Source: Dryococelus australis (lineage: Eukaryota > Arthropoda > Insecta > Phasmatodea > Phasmatidae). Taken from it: 64,000 nucleotides of DNA. Location: contig CM057003.1 in assembly GCA_029891345.1 (NCBI GenBank), positions 9,986,209 to 10,050,208 on the forward strand. The letters are read 5' to 3'. The first letter of the stretch is position 1. Each line of letters opens with the position of its first letter. The notes below the pieces were generated by a model. It was not told where the DNA came from, ran no database searches, and saw nothing but the letters and a program-made list of their open reading frames with translations. Shown here piece by piece: positions 43,246-54,591 of this stretch. A program made the position numbers and the translations under genes.

Positions 43246-43996
43246 CTCAAAGTCACTTTCTACCCCAAGAAAGCGTTGCGACGGCGACAGAAAAAACTGA
43301 CAACAATTTTCGCGTGTGTTCTGTTTCCTCAGAGTGTTGAGCAACGACCATAAGGGTTTTCGTACAGCAATATGCTTTGAAAATATACAGCATTGTCGCC
43401 ATAGATTAAAACACTGTTTTATAGACGAATAAATATCGTAAAAATAGCGCTACTTTCAAAAATTTTCGCTGAATTTGAAACATTTAAACGACCTTTATTT
43501 CCATCCTGAAAAATGTTTTATGTGGAATATTCCTCTTTTTTTTTTTTGGACCAACGAATTTCTTACAGCGACACCCATGTGGAAACTAGGGAACTCCCTG
43601 AGGACAAGGCTGCAAGGCTGGTTAGATAAAAAGTTGGATCTAGAGAAACCGTACATTCGCAGTATATTCACACTTCCTGAACATGGCCTTTGAAAAAAAA
43701 AAAACTCATAAAACACGTGAGAATGTTTTCTAATTAAATAAACAGACATTTGATTCTCTCGTCGAATTTTACATAGCTTCTGATAAGACTGATACGACTG
43801 ATAAGAAAGGTTTTCGTACAGAAATTTTATTAAATTCAATTTTGAATTATTTTTGAAACGTTAACCTTTATTGCCCTCCTTTTAGGATTTACAGGAATGC
43901 TTTGTTTGTAACCAGGCGTTGTTATGAGTTAAAAAAAATAAATATTAATCGTTATTTGTCTGTCTAGCGCACACACACGGTGCTTTAGTTTCTAAA
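43246..43996. other. AT-rich stretch, no gene seen
   Basis: Opposing frames at 43,475-43,839 depend on T/A homopolymers. Nothing supported. Confidence 0.45.
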
Positions 43997-44421
43997 GGCT
44001 CTTCACAGTTTGGCGAACACTTTTAAAATCAACCTCTGAAAAATGTCACTGCCTTTGCCTCCGTTTATTTTAACGGGCACGCTGCCTCACGTGCGACCAG
44101 TAAAGTTGGTAACAAAGGAGGAGAAAATAGTTCCCCGTCTTACCGTGGAAATGAAATTGTTAGATAAACGTTTTTCAATACTGAAATAATTTCTTTTTAT
44201 TTGTTTTGAATACATATAAATGTGATAACTATCAAATTTGTAAAATATTTACCTGTATGCTAATTCTTCCAGTTTTATTTGACTGACACATGAATAAAGA
44301 GACCAGGGTCCACTGATGCATAAATTGAAGTCCTACGTATGATGGAAGAATACACAATGTACATACAAGTAGCTCTTTTAAGCGTAGCATTTAAAGATGC
44401 TCAGTTTTCAACGAACAGTCC
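43997..44421 (+). mobile_element. MITE family GT, subfamily B, copy B3 (diverged)
   Basis: The left end is ggctcttcacagtttggcga and the interior matches subfamily B (aaaaatgtcactgcc, agtaaagttggtaacaaagg, tgaataaagagaccagggtc). The right end is poorly kept (gctcagttttcaacgaacagtcc). This is the oldest-looking member. Confidence 0.8.
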
Positions 44422-44529
44422 ATAATTAGCGTTATCTCCCAGGGTTGTTTACAATTTGTTCACAATTGACGGAATGATACGCAGTGAGGAGCTCGAAAGT
44501 AAAACTTTAACAGGATTTCATAAAACATT

Positions 44530-44945
44530 TTCAGGTATATTCCATTCGTGGTTTCGTCACACTTTTTAAAACAGACCTTTGAAATATCACCCCATGGATA
44601 ACTTGTTTAGTTATTTATAGAACACCCCACACAACCGCTTCATACATCTGTTAACATCGAAGTGTCTTATTTTTAGTTAAATTTAAGTTTCACCTATATT
44701 TTTATAAATTATAATATATAATAAATATGAATAAAAACTCTGAGAAGACATGAGTGTTGGTAACGCCTAGTAAGAAATAGTTCCCATGCACAATATAACT
44801 TCCAACTGAGTGCGCACGAATTCGGTTCGTTGTCCCTTTGGTGTTATTTTCTAGACTTAGTTGAGCTTAGTTTGCCCGAGGCGGAGGCATACCCTGGACG
44901 TAGAACTTTAGCAGGGCTTCAGAATAGTGTGAAGTAGCCGTGAAT
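44530..44945 (+). repeat. Repeat X, copy 4 (unexpanded reference copy)
   Basis: It has the full landmark order from cacactttttaaaacagacc to gtgtgaagtagcc. The segment equivalent to the 54-bp satellite unit is present once and is 75 nt long, because it contains about 21 nt (ccatgcacaatataacttcc) missing from every unit of the array in copy 2. Confidence 0.85.
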
Positions 44946-46087
44946 TAATTATAACCATGATTAGACTGTAACAATCGGAATTTGTCAGCTTATAACAGTA
45001 AGGCATTGTTTCATTGGCCTTGGCCACTAGGTTCGTAATCGTGAAATATCAAAACCCTAACTGTGATTTCACTGCAACATTTCCAGGTTATCTGTTGCGT
45101 TGCGTTAGTGCTTCTTGAGATCACTGACTTCCAATATTCTTACACAGCGCTACTTTGTTTTTATTTTCAGATCCTGAACTTTAAATTGGGTTTTTTCCCT
45201 ACATAAATCAGATTACTGGATTTATTTACCCTGCAATTATTTCCTAAGTTATTCTGAAATGAATAGGTGTTTTTAACACAGTTTTTGTGAAAACATTTTT
45301 TCCTCAAAAATTTGAATGTTAAACCAAAATACATCAAGATTGTGTTATCATCTAAAGTTTTAAATCTTACAAATTCACTTAATCGTGCACTTGAAATTTT
45401 TAATATAGATTACCTGGTTTTGCTAAATTTCATGCCTCTCATTTACTAATAAACATAACTTATGATTTATTAGGTCGCAATATTCTTTTGAAATTACAAA
45501 CACTAATTTTACAAAGGAAATAAAATAAAGCGTTTGAAATATGCACCCTCCTTTTTTTCCAAAGAAAAATTGGTTGTGTTTTTATTATCTCTTCCTTTGA
45601 TGCTATACCTTCTTCCTTCTGACATGATTTTTTTAAACAATACTCCCGCAATTAACTCTTCAGTCAGGACGAAGATAATTTCCTTGCAACCCAGGACAGC
45701 GATATAAAGTAAGAAAATCTGCAGAAATAATTCAGGATCCTGGAAGAGATAATATGTAAGAGAAAGTTAATTAAAGCTATAATTAACGGAAGTCAAGAAC
45801 GCGTACAGAATTTAAGGGCAAATAATAGAAGATTGAATGTTCGAGCCCATGTGCAGTTTGCCGAGCGTTAAAATCCATAATAGATTTGCATATTACAGTG
45901 CATAGGTACTTATATTTCTTTGTGCTTGTGCTAACTGGTGCACTGACATAAATTACTGTATTCTAACTATACTGTCATTTATACCCATGTGCATTGTCCA
46001 ACCTAACACATGGTTTCCCGTTTCACGCACAGATATTAACACGCCACTATGCGTGGGAATGTAAGATACTATATTTGATAAATTATC
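44946..46087. other. AT-rich stretch, no gene seen
   Basis: No feature recognised. Confidence 0.45.
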
Positions 46088-46128
46088 GGAGAGATTTGGC
46101 CAGCTCTTAACAGCGAGATCTCGCGTAG
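46088..46128 (-). mobile_element. SINE family S, tail fragment (copy 5)
   Basis: gagagatttggccagctctt aacagcgagatctcg matches the 3' part of family S. The remainder is absent. Confidence 0.5.
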
Positions 46129-47164
46129 ATATTTGACGATTGTCTTGATTCCCGCCACCAAAAATAACGTGATATCGGGCTCCTTGAAATAGAAGGCAAA
46201 TTTTCTCAGTATTTCGGCTGTATTTACTACCTATATTGAAATATTTGCGCATAGTCAGCCCTCACTGCATCGAGAACTAATTTACAAACTCAGAAATAGC
46301 TACTTCATAACAACATACACGAAGAGAATTCGCATATACGACCAAGATAGTTAGTTATCTTTTCTGGAGTTCCGTGCACGGATTCAATTAGAAATATTCC
46401 GTATTATTGATCTTCACGCAACGGGTAGAAATTCTAAACTGAGCCAAATATAGCAACATCTTGAAATATGAAATATATAAGATATTAAAATTATGGTCCA
46501 GTTATCTTCGCAAAAAACAAACAAAAATGTATTAATTGTAACAGAAATAAAATTGAATTTCTTCCAACCTATCCGGCAATATTGGGAAGCGTACTATCTT
46601 GTTTCGAAGAATACATCGAAATACAATTTATGACATATCTTCGACATAAATTTTCGAAAGCATAATTATTATTTGAAAAGATATAGCGAACACTTGTCTG
46701 TAGGAAACTGACATTTAACATATATTACAAAGGGACTAGGTACAATATTGAGATATTGAATTGATTTGTAAGGGTTCAATCTAAAGTGCGCTAGAAAACG
46801 GAAAACAAGATAAAGATAGGTACTTAACTAATTTATAATATCACACACCGTTCTTCTCGTAAACGTAACATTCGGTCACACTTTTCTATTAATTTATTTT
46901 AATTTCATTCCATGTGTTATTACGTCGAAATCACAATTGTAGTGTTTTCCGAAAATACTCGTTATAAAAACTAACTCACTCATATATAATATGATAATTT
47001 ACTCTAAATCGATTAAATGGCTCACTACGAAAGTCAGCACAATCATGCGTAGACAATGTTTTGCTTCTATAAGAAAACTGTTACAGTAAGGGAAATTACA
47101 TAATTTTTTATTATGGTAATTGCTGTGTATTTACGAAAATGAATATTTTCTAAACCTATCTCAT
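46129..47164. other. AT-rich stretch, no gene seen
   Basis: No feature recognised. Confidence 0.45.
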
Positions 47165-47320
47165 ACTGTAATAACCCCTAAACGACCCCTTCTGCTCGGA
47201 AAATGACCCCCTCCTGCCCTACAAATGTCCCATTCTGCTCCACAAATGATCCCAAAATGACCCCTCCTGCTCCACAAATGATCCCTCCTGCTATAAAAAT
47301 GACCCCTAAATGACTTCTAG
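47165..47320 (-). repeat. Degenerate ~32-bp minisatellite, left inverted arm
   Basis: Units of aaatgacccctcctgctcca are repeated about five times. The sequence is the reverse complement of the array at 49,400-49,790. Confidence 0.9.
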
Positions 47321-47842
47321 TTGTGGTTAATGATGTGCTGATTGCTGTGTGTACGGTGCCTCGCCTCCATCTTCGATGTGTCGTGTTTTTTTTTTTTGTA
47401 GTTAGGTTATTCCCCCAAACGGATTTTTTTTAGGCGGAGAATGTATTTGCCCATCTGTCGACTGACCCTAGGAATGCGTAGCTTCATGACGTGGCTGGCG
47501 ACATGAGGGCAAAGTCTACCTCTCCCATACAACACGAGTGTCAGGTGCGAAGATGGGTTCGAAGGTCTTCCGATTTTTTCTCCTGGCCGTCGCCTCCATA
47601 TCCCTTCCCCCCCCCCCGGACACTGTGTGAACTACGCCAGACTTCGCCGTGGTTCGATATTCTCCCGACACAGACACTATTTCCTCAACACCTTTCATTT
47701 GTGGTCAGAACTTAAAGGTTAAAGGATTTTCTTTTGTGAAACAGCCAAGATTGAACCAAGATGGACTGGAGATTTTTTTTCAGCTATACGCCAAAATGAA
47801 GGAGATAACAACCCAACCGCTGGTCAGTTCACTGCAGCATCT
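47321..47842. other. Spacer with C11 run and GC-rich patch
   Basis: Opposing short frames (plus 47,491-47,715; minus 47,516-47,698) over a GC-rich patch; no motif. A C11 run lies at about 47,607-47,617. Confidence 0.35.
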
Positions 47843-48960
47843 GTTCAGTACGAATTGTACATAGTTATCCATCCATGCTGGCATGGGGGCCGTGTCATCC
47901 TGTATTGCCCCCACCAGAGAAAACTTATGTTCAGTACGAATTGTACATAGTTATCCATCCATGCTGGCATGGGGGCCGTGTCATCCTGTATTGCCCCCAC
48001 CAGAGAAAACTTATGTTCAGTACGAATTGTACATAGTTATCCATCCATGCTGGCATGGGGGCCGTGTCATCCTGTATTGCCCCCACCAGAGAAAACTTAT
48101 GTTCAGTACGAATTGTACACAGTTATCCATCCATGCTGGCATGGGGGCCGTGTCATCCTGTATTGCCCCCACCAGAGAAAACTTATGTTCAGTACGAATT
48201 GTACATAGTTATCCATCCATGCTGGCATGGGGGCCGTGTCATCCTGTATTGCCCCCACCAGAGAAAACTTATGTTCAGTACGAATTGTACATAGTTATCC
48301 ATCCATGCTGGCATGGGGGCCGTGTCATCCTGTATTGCCCCCACCAGAGAAAACTTATGTTCAGTACGAATTGTACATAGTTATCCATCCATGCTGGCAT
48401 GGGGGCCGTGTCATCCTGTATTGCCCCCACCAGAGAAAACTTATGTTCAGTACGAATTGTACACAGTTATCCATCCATGCTGGCATGGGGGCCGTGTCAT
48501 CCTGTATTGCCCCCACCAGAGAAAACTTATGTTCAGTACGAATTGTACATAGTTATCCATCCATGCTGGCATGGGGGCCGTGTCATCCTGTATTGCCCCC
48601 ACCAGAGAAAACTTATGTTCAGTACGAATTGTACATAGTTATCCATCCATGCTGGCATGGGGGCCGTGTCATCCTGTATTGCCCCCACCAGAGAAAACTT
48701 ATGTTCAGTGCGAATTGTACATAGTTATCCATCCATGCTGGCATGGGGGCCGTGTCATCCTGTATTGCCCCCACCAGAGAAAACTTATGTTCAGTACGAA
48801 TTGTACATAGTTATCCATCCATGCTGGCATGGGGGCCGTGTCATCCTGTATTGCCCCCACCAGAGAAAACTTATGTTCAGTACGAATTGTACATAGTTAT
48901 CCATCCATGCTGGCATGGGGGCCGTGTCATCCTGTATTGCCCCCACCAGAGAAAACCTTA
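47843..48960 (+). repeat. Minisatellite, 13 copies of an 86-bp unit
   Basis: The unit begins gttcagtacgaattgtacat and ends cagagaaaacttat. Thirteen in-phase units are nearly identical. Each holds a hairpin with 7-bp arms (tgggggc ... gccccca, loop 16). Because 86 is not a multiple of 3, one reading frame passes through all three phases of the unit. The only stop is in acatag, and two units carry acacag instead (48,120 and 48,464, exactly four units apart), which opens 165-codon frames. These frames are by-products of the repeat and not genes. Confidence 0.98.
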
Positions 48961-49399
48961 TCCCTGCAGCTACTGAAAAAAGGTATATTCGCATCAACAC
49001 ACCGCTCGTCGGCACTCTTATTTGTTTTATACCAACTCAACTTCGAAAATTTCTCTTTTTTTTTTTAATTTAAAAAGTTATTTTTTCCAATCATCGGTAT
49101 ACGTACGTGCGTGATATTGGACAATGACTAAATTCTTAATTTATCAAATCGATATTATTCTTTAAAAAAATTATGTTCTCTAATTTCAAAATTAGTTTTT
49201 AAGAAAATTTTGTATTTGTACATGCAGTACAATGGCATTTTACACAATACTTTTAATTACAATTATTTTTAATCTGTGCTATTTCAATACTGTGCAAACA
49301 TCAAATAGCTAATCACCGAGTTGCCATATGATTGTAGCTGGCCAATCGTACGCAGGCATTCAGGCATCACACGCAGGAGTCAGTCCACAGGAGTAGTCT
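48961..49399. other. AT-rich spacer
   Basis: No feature recognised between the 86-bp array and the right minisatellite arm. Confidence 0.5.
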
Positions 49400-49790
49400 T
49401 TCCATTTGTGGAGCAGAAGAGATCATTTAGTGGCCATTTGTGGAGCAGGAGGGGTCATTTATGGATCGTTTGTTGAGCAGGAGAGGTCATTTAGGGGCCG
49501 TTTGTGGAGCAGGAGGGGTCATTTAGGGGTTATTTGTAAAACACTAGGGATCATTTAGGGGTTATTTGTGGAGCATGAGGGCTCTTTAAGGGTCATTTGC
49601 GGAGCAGGAGGGATCATTTAGGGATAATTTGCAGAACGAAAGGGGTAATTTGTAGAGTAGCAGCGGTTATTTGCAGAATCAGGAGGGATCATTTAAGGAA
49701 CATTGCGGAGCAGGAGAGGGTATTTAGGGGTAATTTGCAGAGCATTAGGGGTCATTTGCAGAGCATGAGTTCAAGCTCAGCAAAGAACTT
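49400..49790 (+). repeat. Degenerate ~32-bp minisatellite, right inverted arm
   Basis: About ten units of the type ggggtcatttgtggagcagg agg are seen, with many substitutions. It is inverted relative to 47,165-47,320. Frames through it (49,597-49,809) are repeat artefacts. Confidence 0.92.
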
Positions 49791-49894
49791 GTCTGGAACT
49801 AACTATTGAAGATATAACTACATGGTAATATGATTAAGGAAATAGATAAGAATGTCTGGTCTAACAGATGCATAAAGATGCTTAAATATCACTG

Positions 49895-50700
49895 ATGAAA
49901 TATGTTAGCATTGTTAAATATAGAGTAGTAGCTAGGCAAAGTGGATACACATGTTGCTACTGTAGAAAGAAAATAAGTTTTGTCATGAATATTGTGCACG
50001 CCAATGACTGTACGAAATCTACTGTGGAGATTACATTTATGGATGTACCTTCCCCCACTGCTGAAAAATTACATGGAAAACAGTGTTGCTACTGTGTAAA
50101 GATCTTCAGCAAAAGCGGCCATGCTCGGCGACATGAGAGAACTACCTGTACGAAGAGTCTTTTTCGCGCGATGAAACATTGCGACATTGGTACTATGCAG
50201 TTTATACAAGGCGATACATGAAGGAACACATCGTGATCTGCAAAGGTTCGTCTACTGGGAACCAGCAAGATATGTCGCCAATACTACATGCTGCATAGGT
50301 CGGTACTAATTCGTCAGGCGATAATGAAAATACAGTTAATGCTAAAAATGGAATGAGTGCAGTAGATTCGGTTTGTGTGGATTGTACACTTGCAAGACTT
50401 TAGCGTGAAGTTGACAAACGTCAAAATAAACGGTCGTTGAATTTAAATACTGATGATGACCATGCAACTCCTACAAAGAAAAGTAAACTTGATATTGAGA
50501 ATGAAACAGGATATGAAGATGATCATGAATACACCATTGCTGATAATTATTATGAAGACAGTTTTAATTAAGTATCTAGTGAGAAGGATGATGATTCTCT
50601 CCACGTCCTCACACATTTCACCAGCTACTTTCCTTCGACAATGATGTGAAGAAGGCCGAAGTTATCAAGAACGCTTGTCATTTTCTGCAATGAGCGAAAT
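49895..50700 (+). pseudogene. Decayed zinc-finger reading frame (C2HC type)
   Basis: An open frame of 108 codons (49,895-50,218) has two Cys2-His-Cys fingers: C20-x2-C23-x11-H35-x3-C39 and C64-x2-C67-x12-H80-x4-C85, both starting CCYC and the second with the usual aromatic-Ser linker. A third finger seems to begin at residue 104 but its second Cys is Gly, and a frameshift follows. Downstream to 50,645 another frame stays mostly open with four stops and is acidic and Lys-rich (TPTKKSKLDIENETGYEDDH). Finger arrays of this kind occur in several transposon- and virus-derived insect genes. Together with the integrase-like end 300 bp further on, it could be part of the same Polinton-like remnant, though I cannot prove they belong together. 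Non-functional as it stands. Confidence 0.55.
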
Positions 50701-50899
50701 GGAGATGGCAGAAGAGACCGAGAATACTGACTACATGTTTATCGAAGAACTGAATGAACCTTTTTGATAAATCCAGACTTTTGATCACTTTGCAATAAGA
50801 TGGAGATTTCTAGTGCATTAACGAGATATCTTGTATAATTAGTGAACTGAAGGATCGGTGTTATATCAGATGAGACTGCTAGCTACTATTAATGCTCTT

Positions 50900-51100
50900 C
50901 AAACATCTGAGATCTCGTAGAACTGAATAACGTACCCAAACGTGACAGTTTCTACACCGAGGAGATCCAGCCTACAAAGTTTCCCGACGTGTATTTGGTC
51001 GAGAAGGTGCTAAAACGAAAGGAAGGGCGTACATGAAGTAGTGGGATTTCTGTGTCCACTACAATTCCTGGGTCGCTGAAGTGGACATAGAGATATGAAC
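50900..51100 (+). pseudogene. Polinton-like integrase C-terminus with chromodomain
   Basis: One frame carries DLVELNNVP and FYTEEIQPTKFPDVYLVEKV, ending in a stop near 51,029. This matches the conserved FYxEELQ segment and the first strand of the chromodomain found at the C-terminus of Polinton/Maverick (and related adintovirus) integrases. A second frame just downstream carries YNSWV, the aromatic-cage and NSWV hallmark of the same chromodomain. The catalytic core is missing and at least one frameshift and several stops are present. In a complete protein this part would help the integrase bind chromatin. It is a dead relic; an alternative is a chromodomain integrase of a Ty3/gypsy element, but the FYxEE and NSWV combination fits Polintons better. 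Confidence 0.55.
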
Positions 51101-51119
51101 TCGCCATGGAAAAGGATAA

Positions 51120-51128
<9 letters not shown>

Positions 51129-51160
<32 letters not shown>
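51129..51160. repeat. (TA)15-type microsatellite
   Basis: Uninterrupted tatata run, directly after the integrase-like remnant. Confidence 0.97.
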
Positions 51161-51166
<6 letters not shown>

Positions 51167-51540
51167 TTTTATTCAAGAGCTTATGTGTTTCCTCTTGTCA
51201 TTTAAAATAAAATTTAAAGAAAATATGCTGTGTTTTACTTTGTGTTAGGAGTCGTCAAAAAAGTTTGGAAATTGACGACATGAGAGCTCTCTGGTGGCAG
51301 ATGCTAAAAAAGAAAATAAATACCTCTTTCTATAATGCCCAATACTGGCAATATATGTGTTTGTAAGTTGTAATTTAGCAGCAAATGGGCATCTACCATT
51401 AATTGGTGTGGGTGAACTGATAATTTCTGTAACGTGAATCCAATGGGAGTGTTGGTTAGGTTTGTGGAGTGGGATAACCTATGTTCGGCAATTTTTAAAA
51501 AAATATGTTTCATTTATAACGAATTTTAATTTCCAGGTAT
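51161..51540. other. AT-rich stretch, no gene seen
   Basis: One minus-strand frame of 69 codons (51,304-51,513) without motif. Confidence 0.4.
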
Positions 51541-51862
51541 AATAGTTCAAGGTCAATGTCATCGTCAAGGCATGGTCAGAGGTCAGGATAAAGGTGAAGG
51601 TCATGGATCAAGATCAATGCCAGGCGATCGATGTCAAGGTGAAGGCTATGGGTTAATGTTAAGGCCAGAGACCAAGGTCATGTTCATATGTCAATGTCAT
51701 GGGCCAAGATCAAGATCATGTGACAAGACCACTTTCATGGGTCAAGTTCAGGGCTTAAACTCATGGGTCAAGTCCAATTAAATGGTTCAAGGCCATAAGT
51801 AATAGTCAACGCTCAAGGCAATGGACCAAGTACAAGTTCATAGGTCAAGGTCAGAGATGGGT
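51541..51862 (+). repeat. Degenerate short tandem repeat, (A)GGTCA-rich
   Basis: About 25 imperfect copies of a 10-13-nt unit of the kind gggtcaaggtcat are seen. Many contain AGGTCA or GGTCAA. The plus-strand frame here (51,572-51,781) is driven by the repeat. Confidence 0.9.
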
Positions 51863-52022
51863 GAGGGTAAGTGAGAGGGTTCCAGTGGGTAAGGGCGGTG
51901 GGTTGGGGTGATGTGGTGTTGGAGGGTGATGTAGTTGAGGGGTGAAGGGGTGATTTGGGGTGGTGAGGGTTGTGAGGGGGTCAGGACGTGGTAGGTGCAG
52001 GATTTTGATTTGGGGAGGGGGC
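51863..52022 (+). repeat. G-rich degenerate repeat, G-quadruplex prone
   Basis: Repeated gggtgag, ggggtga, gtgaggggg and gttgaggggtg runs make many G3-4 tracts with short loops on the plus strand. It directly follows the GGTCA repeat and may be a further-evolved part of it. Confidence 0.8.
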
Positions 52023-53382
52023 CAGGTTCGCTGATCATTGCAGGGTTCGCTTGACCTAGTTCAGAGTCAGCAATCCTCCTACTCTGCTCCGAGGATTAAG
52101 TGGCTCATTCCACTTGGAGCCTCTAATCCTCTTGCTCAACTGAGGATTTTTCGCCTCTTTCTTAGAGGATCTTCGAATTTGCTTTTCTTTTTTGGAAATT
52201 TTTGGTAAAAAGTGATTTTTGGGGCAAAATAATTAATTTCGGAAGCTGTTTTTGGATTGAAACAGGCAATAGTGTCGATAACATCGCCGTCCCAGGCCTC
52301 CGGCAGCTGGTCTAGACCTCCGCCTGTGACGTCATGGCAGACAACTCCTACCTCCTATCACTAAACCCTGAGCGAGAAGGAACTTTATCACACTACTCTA
52401 TAAAAATTCTTGTTTTTATTTATTTTGGCCCCCACTTCGCATTACCACATTAATAAGGGGATACAAAACCATGCTGTTCAAAATCCACATTTGAAATTGC
52501 TACATACATCTATGACCTGCGACACATTATAATTCAGATATTCTAAATCAAAAAGTAACCCATTAAATTCCTCTAAACATGTCGAAAGTTGCACCTCTTG
52601 AACGTAATATAAAATATTAAACTGAAACAGTAACCTACACCCTAACAGGCTTCAAAAGCGAAATACGAATACACTGCAAGATGTCGAGGACTTCTATAGC
52701 AAGTTCGAAGTTAACTGATGGATTTCTATAGCTTGTTTTGTTTATCCTGTGGACCAAATTTTTATATCTCCGCTAAGTGCACGGGACGTAATAATTAGTA
52801 CCAACTGAAAAAGCAACATTGTGAAATTATAGGAAGTGTGTGTTTATTACTGTTCGTGTAATGCGTACAAATAAAAAAAAGAAGATAATTTTGGTAGCCA
52901 CTCATTCAAAAGTAAAAGCTGTGATAGACAGATCAACATTAACTGAAACATAAATTAGGACATAGATCATTGCAACGCTTTGATGTAAGTCGAGAATCTT
53001 CCCCTCGCCTTTTTTTTATGACGTCAAATCTCATTCACAAAAACTGCGAATAAAAGTTATATTAAAAAAACGGACCAATGTAGGCTGTTATCAATAAATG
53101 TGCGAGCAAGATACAAATAATACCACAAACCGATTCAACTAACTTTTCACAAGTAAATATTCAAGAACAGTGGAATAAGTAATTAGAAGACGGTGTTTAT
53201 AGAAAATCGAAAAGAAAAAAAAACGGATGAAACAGCGAAGACAAGATGGACAACAATGACGGCTACAATAGATGTATACACGCAGAAGACATAAGAGAAA
53301 AACCCAGATCAACATTATTGCTTGTACAGATGTACACGCAAACGACATAAAGACCAAAATACAGACGAACACAGTGGCTATA
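52023..53382. other. Mixed stretch, no gene seen
   Basis: 52,080-52,170 has repeated gaggatt/aatcctc words in both orientations. 52,280-52,360 is GC-richer (ccggcagctggtctagacct, tgacgtcatggc). The remainder is AT-rich. No gene or known repeat identified. Confidence 0.35.
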
Positions 53383-53614
53383 GGCCATTCACGACAAAGT
53401 GAGCACTTTTGAAGCCCTGGTTACATTTTTCTTTCAACCAATTTATATCCTTCCACCACTTGTTAATGCAAACCCTGCCATGTGAGTAATAAACATAGTG
53501 TATACATTATCCATACCCCAAAACCAAAATTCCGAGGCCACAATGAAATGTATTTATTGGTTATTATGTCTGATGAAACAGCTTCGAAAAGTGCTCACTT
53601 TATCGTGAACGGCC
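53383..53614 (+). mobile_element. MITE family GT, subfamily A, copy A6 (intact)
   Basis: 232 bp with TATA on both sides: ggccattcacgacaaagtga at the left and gctcactttatcgtgaacgg at the right. Internal body diverged but collinear with A4. Confidence 0.93.
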
Positions 53615-53734
53615 TATAGAAATGATTTATATACATGCGACACAGCGAGAGGGTATTGGCGGGCAAGAGAACCGAGTGCTCCATCTGCTGGACAAATCTG
53701 ACGCTCTAGATAGCCGAGATATGAACGCGTCTTA

Positions 53735-53930
53735 GGCCCATTTGAGACGTTACGGTTCTTTGCCGTAGGCGGCACGGCGCAGTGCCGTCTAGGGCACGGC
53801 GCCAGCGCCGAACACACCACGCTGCGCGCTGTTAACGTGTGAAAGTTTCCATACCCGGGTTACTTCCGAGCACAGCTCCACCGTGCCGACAACGGCGCGC
53901 GACGATAAACTGCATCGTCTGAAAGAGGCC
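53735..53930. mobile_element. PIF/Harbinger-like MITE
   Basis: TTA lies directly outside both ends (53,732-53,734 and 53,931-53,933). Inverted ends are ggcccatttgagacgtta and, reverse-complemented, ggcctctttcagacgatg. A GGCC start and a 3-bp TTA target duplication are typical of PIF/Harbinger elements. The 196-bp interior is GC-rich and contains a strong hairpin (cggcacggcgcagtgccg). No coding capacity. Confidence 0.72.
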
Positions 53931-54123
53931 TTAGGCATGCGTCATACTATGCGCCTGTGCCGCACCAGCCTTAGCATCGCTGTTCTTAAGAGTGGGATGG
54001 ATCCCCGCATTTTTTGTTAAATAGTTGTTTGCGCAAATACGCTTATCTCCGTAAATAAATTTGCTGCAAATACGAAATATTATACCTCTAATTTTTTACT
54101 TTTGCTATATCAAGGGTATTCTT

Positions 54124-54352
54124 GGAGTGAGTGAAGATATATGGGCGGCTCTTAACAGCGAGGTCTTTAGAGCCGCTGAGGGGTGAAGCGGGGTGAATAT
54201 GGATTAGCGCCGGAATGAACGAGTCGCGAGAAGCGGGATACTCCCGAGAAAACCCGCCGATTAGCGGCATCATCCGGCACAATTCCCGCACGCGAAAGCG
54301 GTTCGCCTAGGTGGGAGGCGAGTAGTCTAACCACTATGCCACCGCGGCCCCT
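54124..54352 (-). mobile_element. tRNA-derived SINE, family S, copy 6 (best head)
   Basis: The minus strand starts ggggccgcggtggcatagtg, then gttagactactcgc (A box), and the body gaattgtgccggatgatgcc, ggttttctcgggagtatccc and cgctgttaagagccgccc, then cactcactcc. The B box is shortened where gcgaaccgctttcgcg replaces the usual gggttcgattccc. It serves as the reference for head and tail. Confidence 0.9.
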
Positions 54353-54591
54353 CGAGGCTGCTGCCTACGTCCCGGGGCTGCCGTAGTATGGCGGCAACGT
54401 CGGCGACTGACGATCGATCCTCGGCGCAGGGAAAAGCAAGAGAGAAATGGACAAGAGTTGAAGGGGTCAGACAGAGAAGAGGAGACAGGGACACATGTTC
54501 GTCCACGCAGTCAATATTCGCAAAACCTACAAGGGGTCGGCTAAACCCCTCTTCTCCTTACACTTTCGCCATCACCTTACTCCCTTCTACG

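Noticed and set aside
47883-48976. Overlapping 79- and 165-codon frames (MGAVSSCIAPTRENL type) as a repetitive protein
   Set aside because: They are the 86-bp satellite read in successive phases. The stop pattern follows repeat variants and the frames overlap one another.
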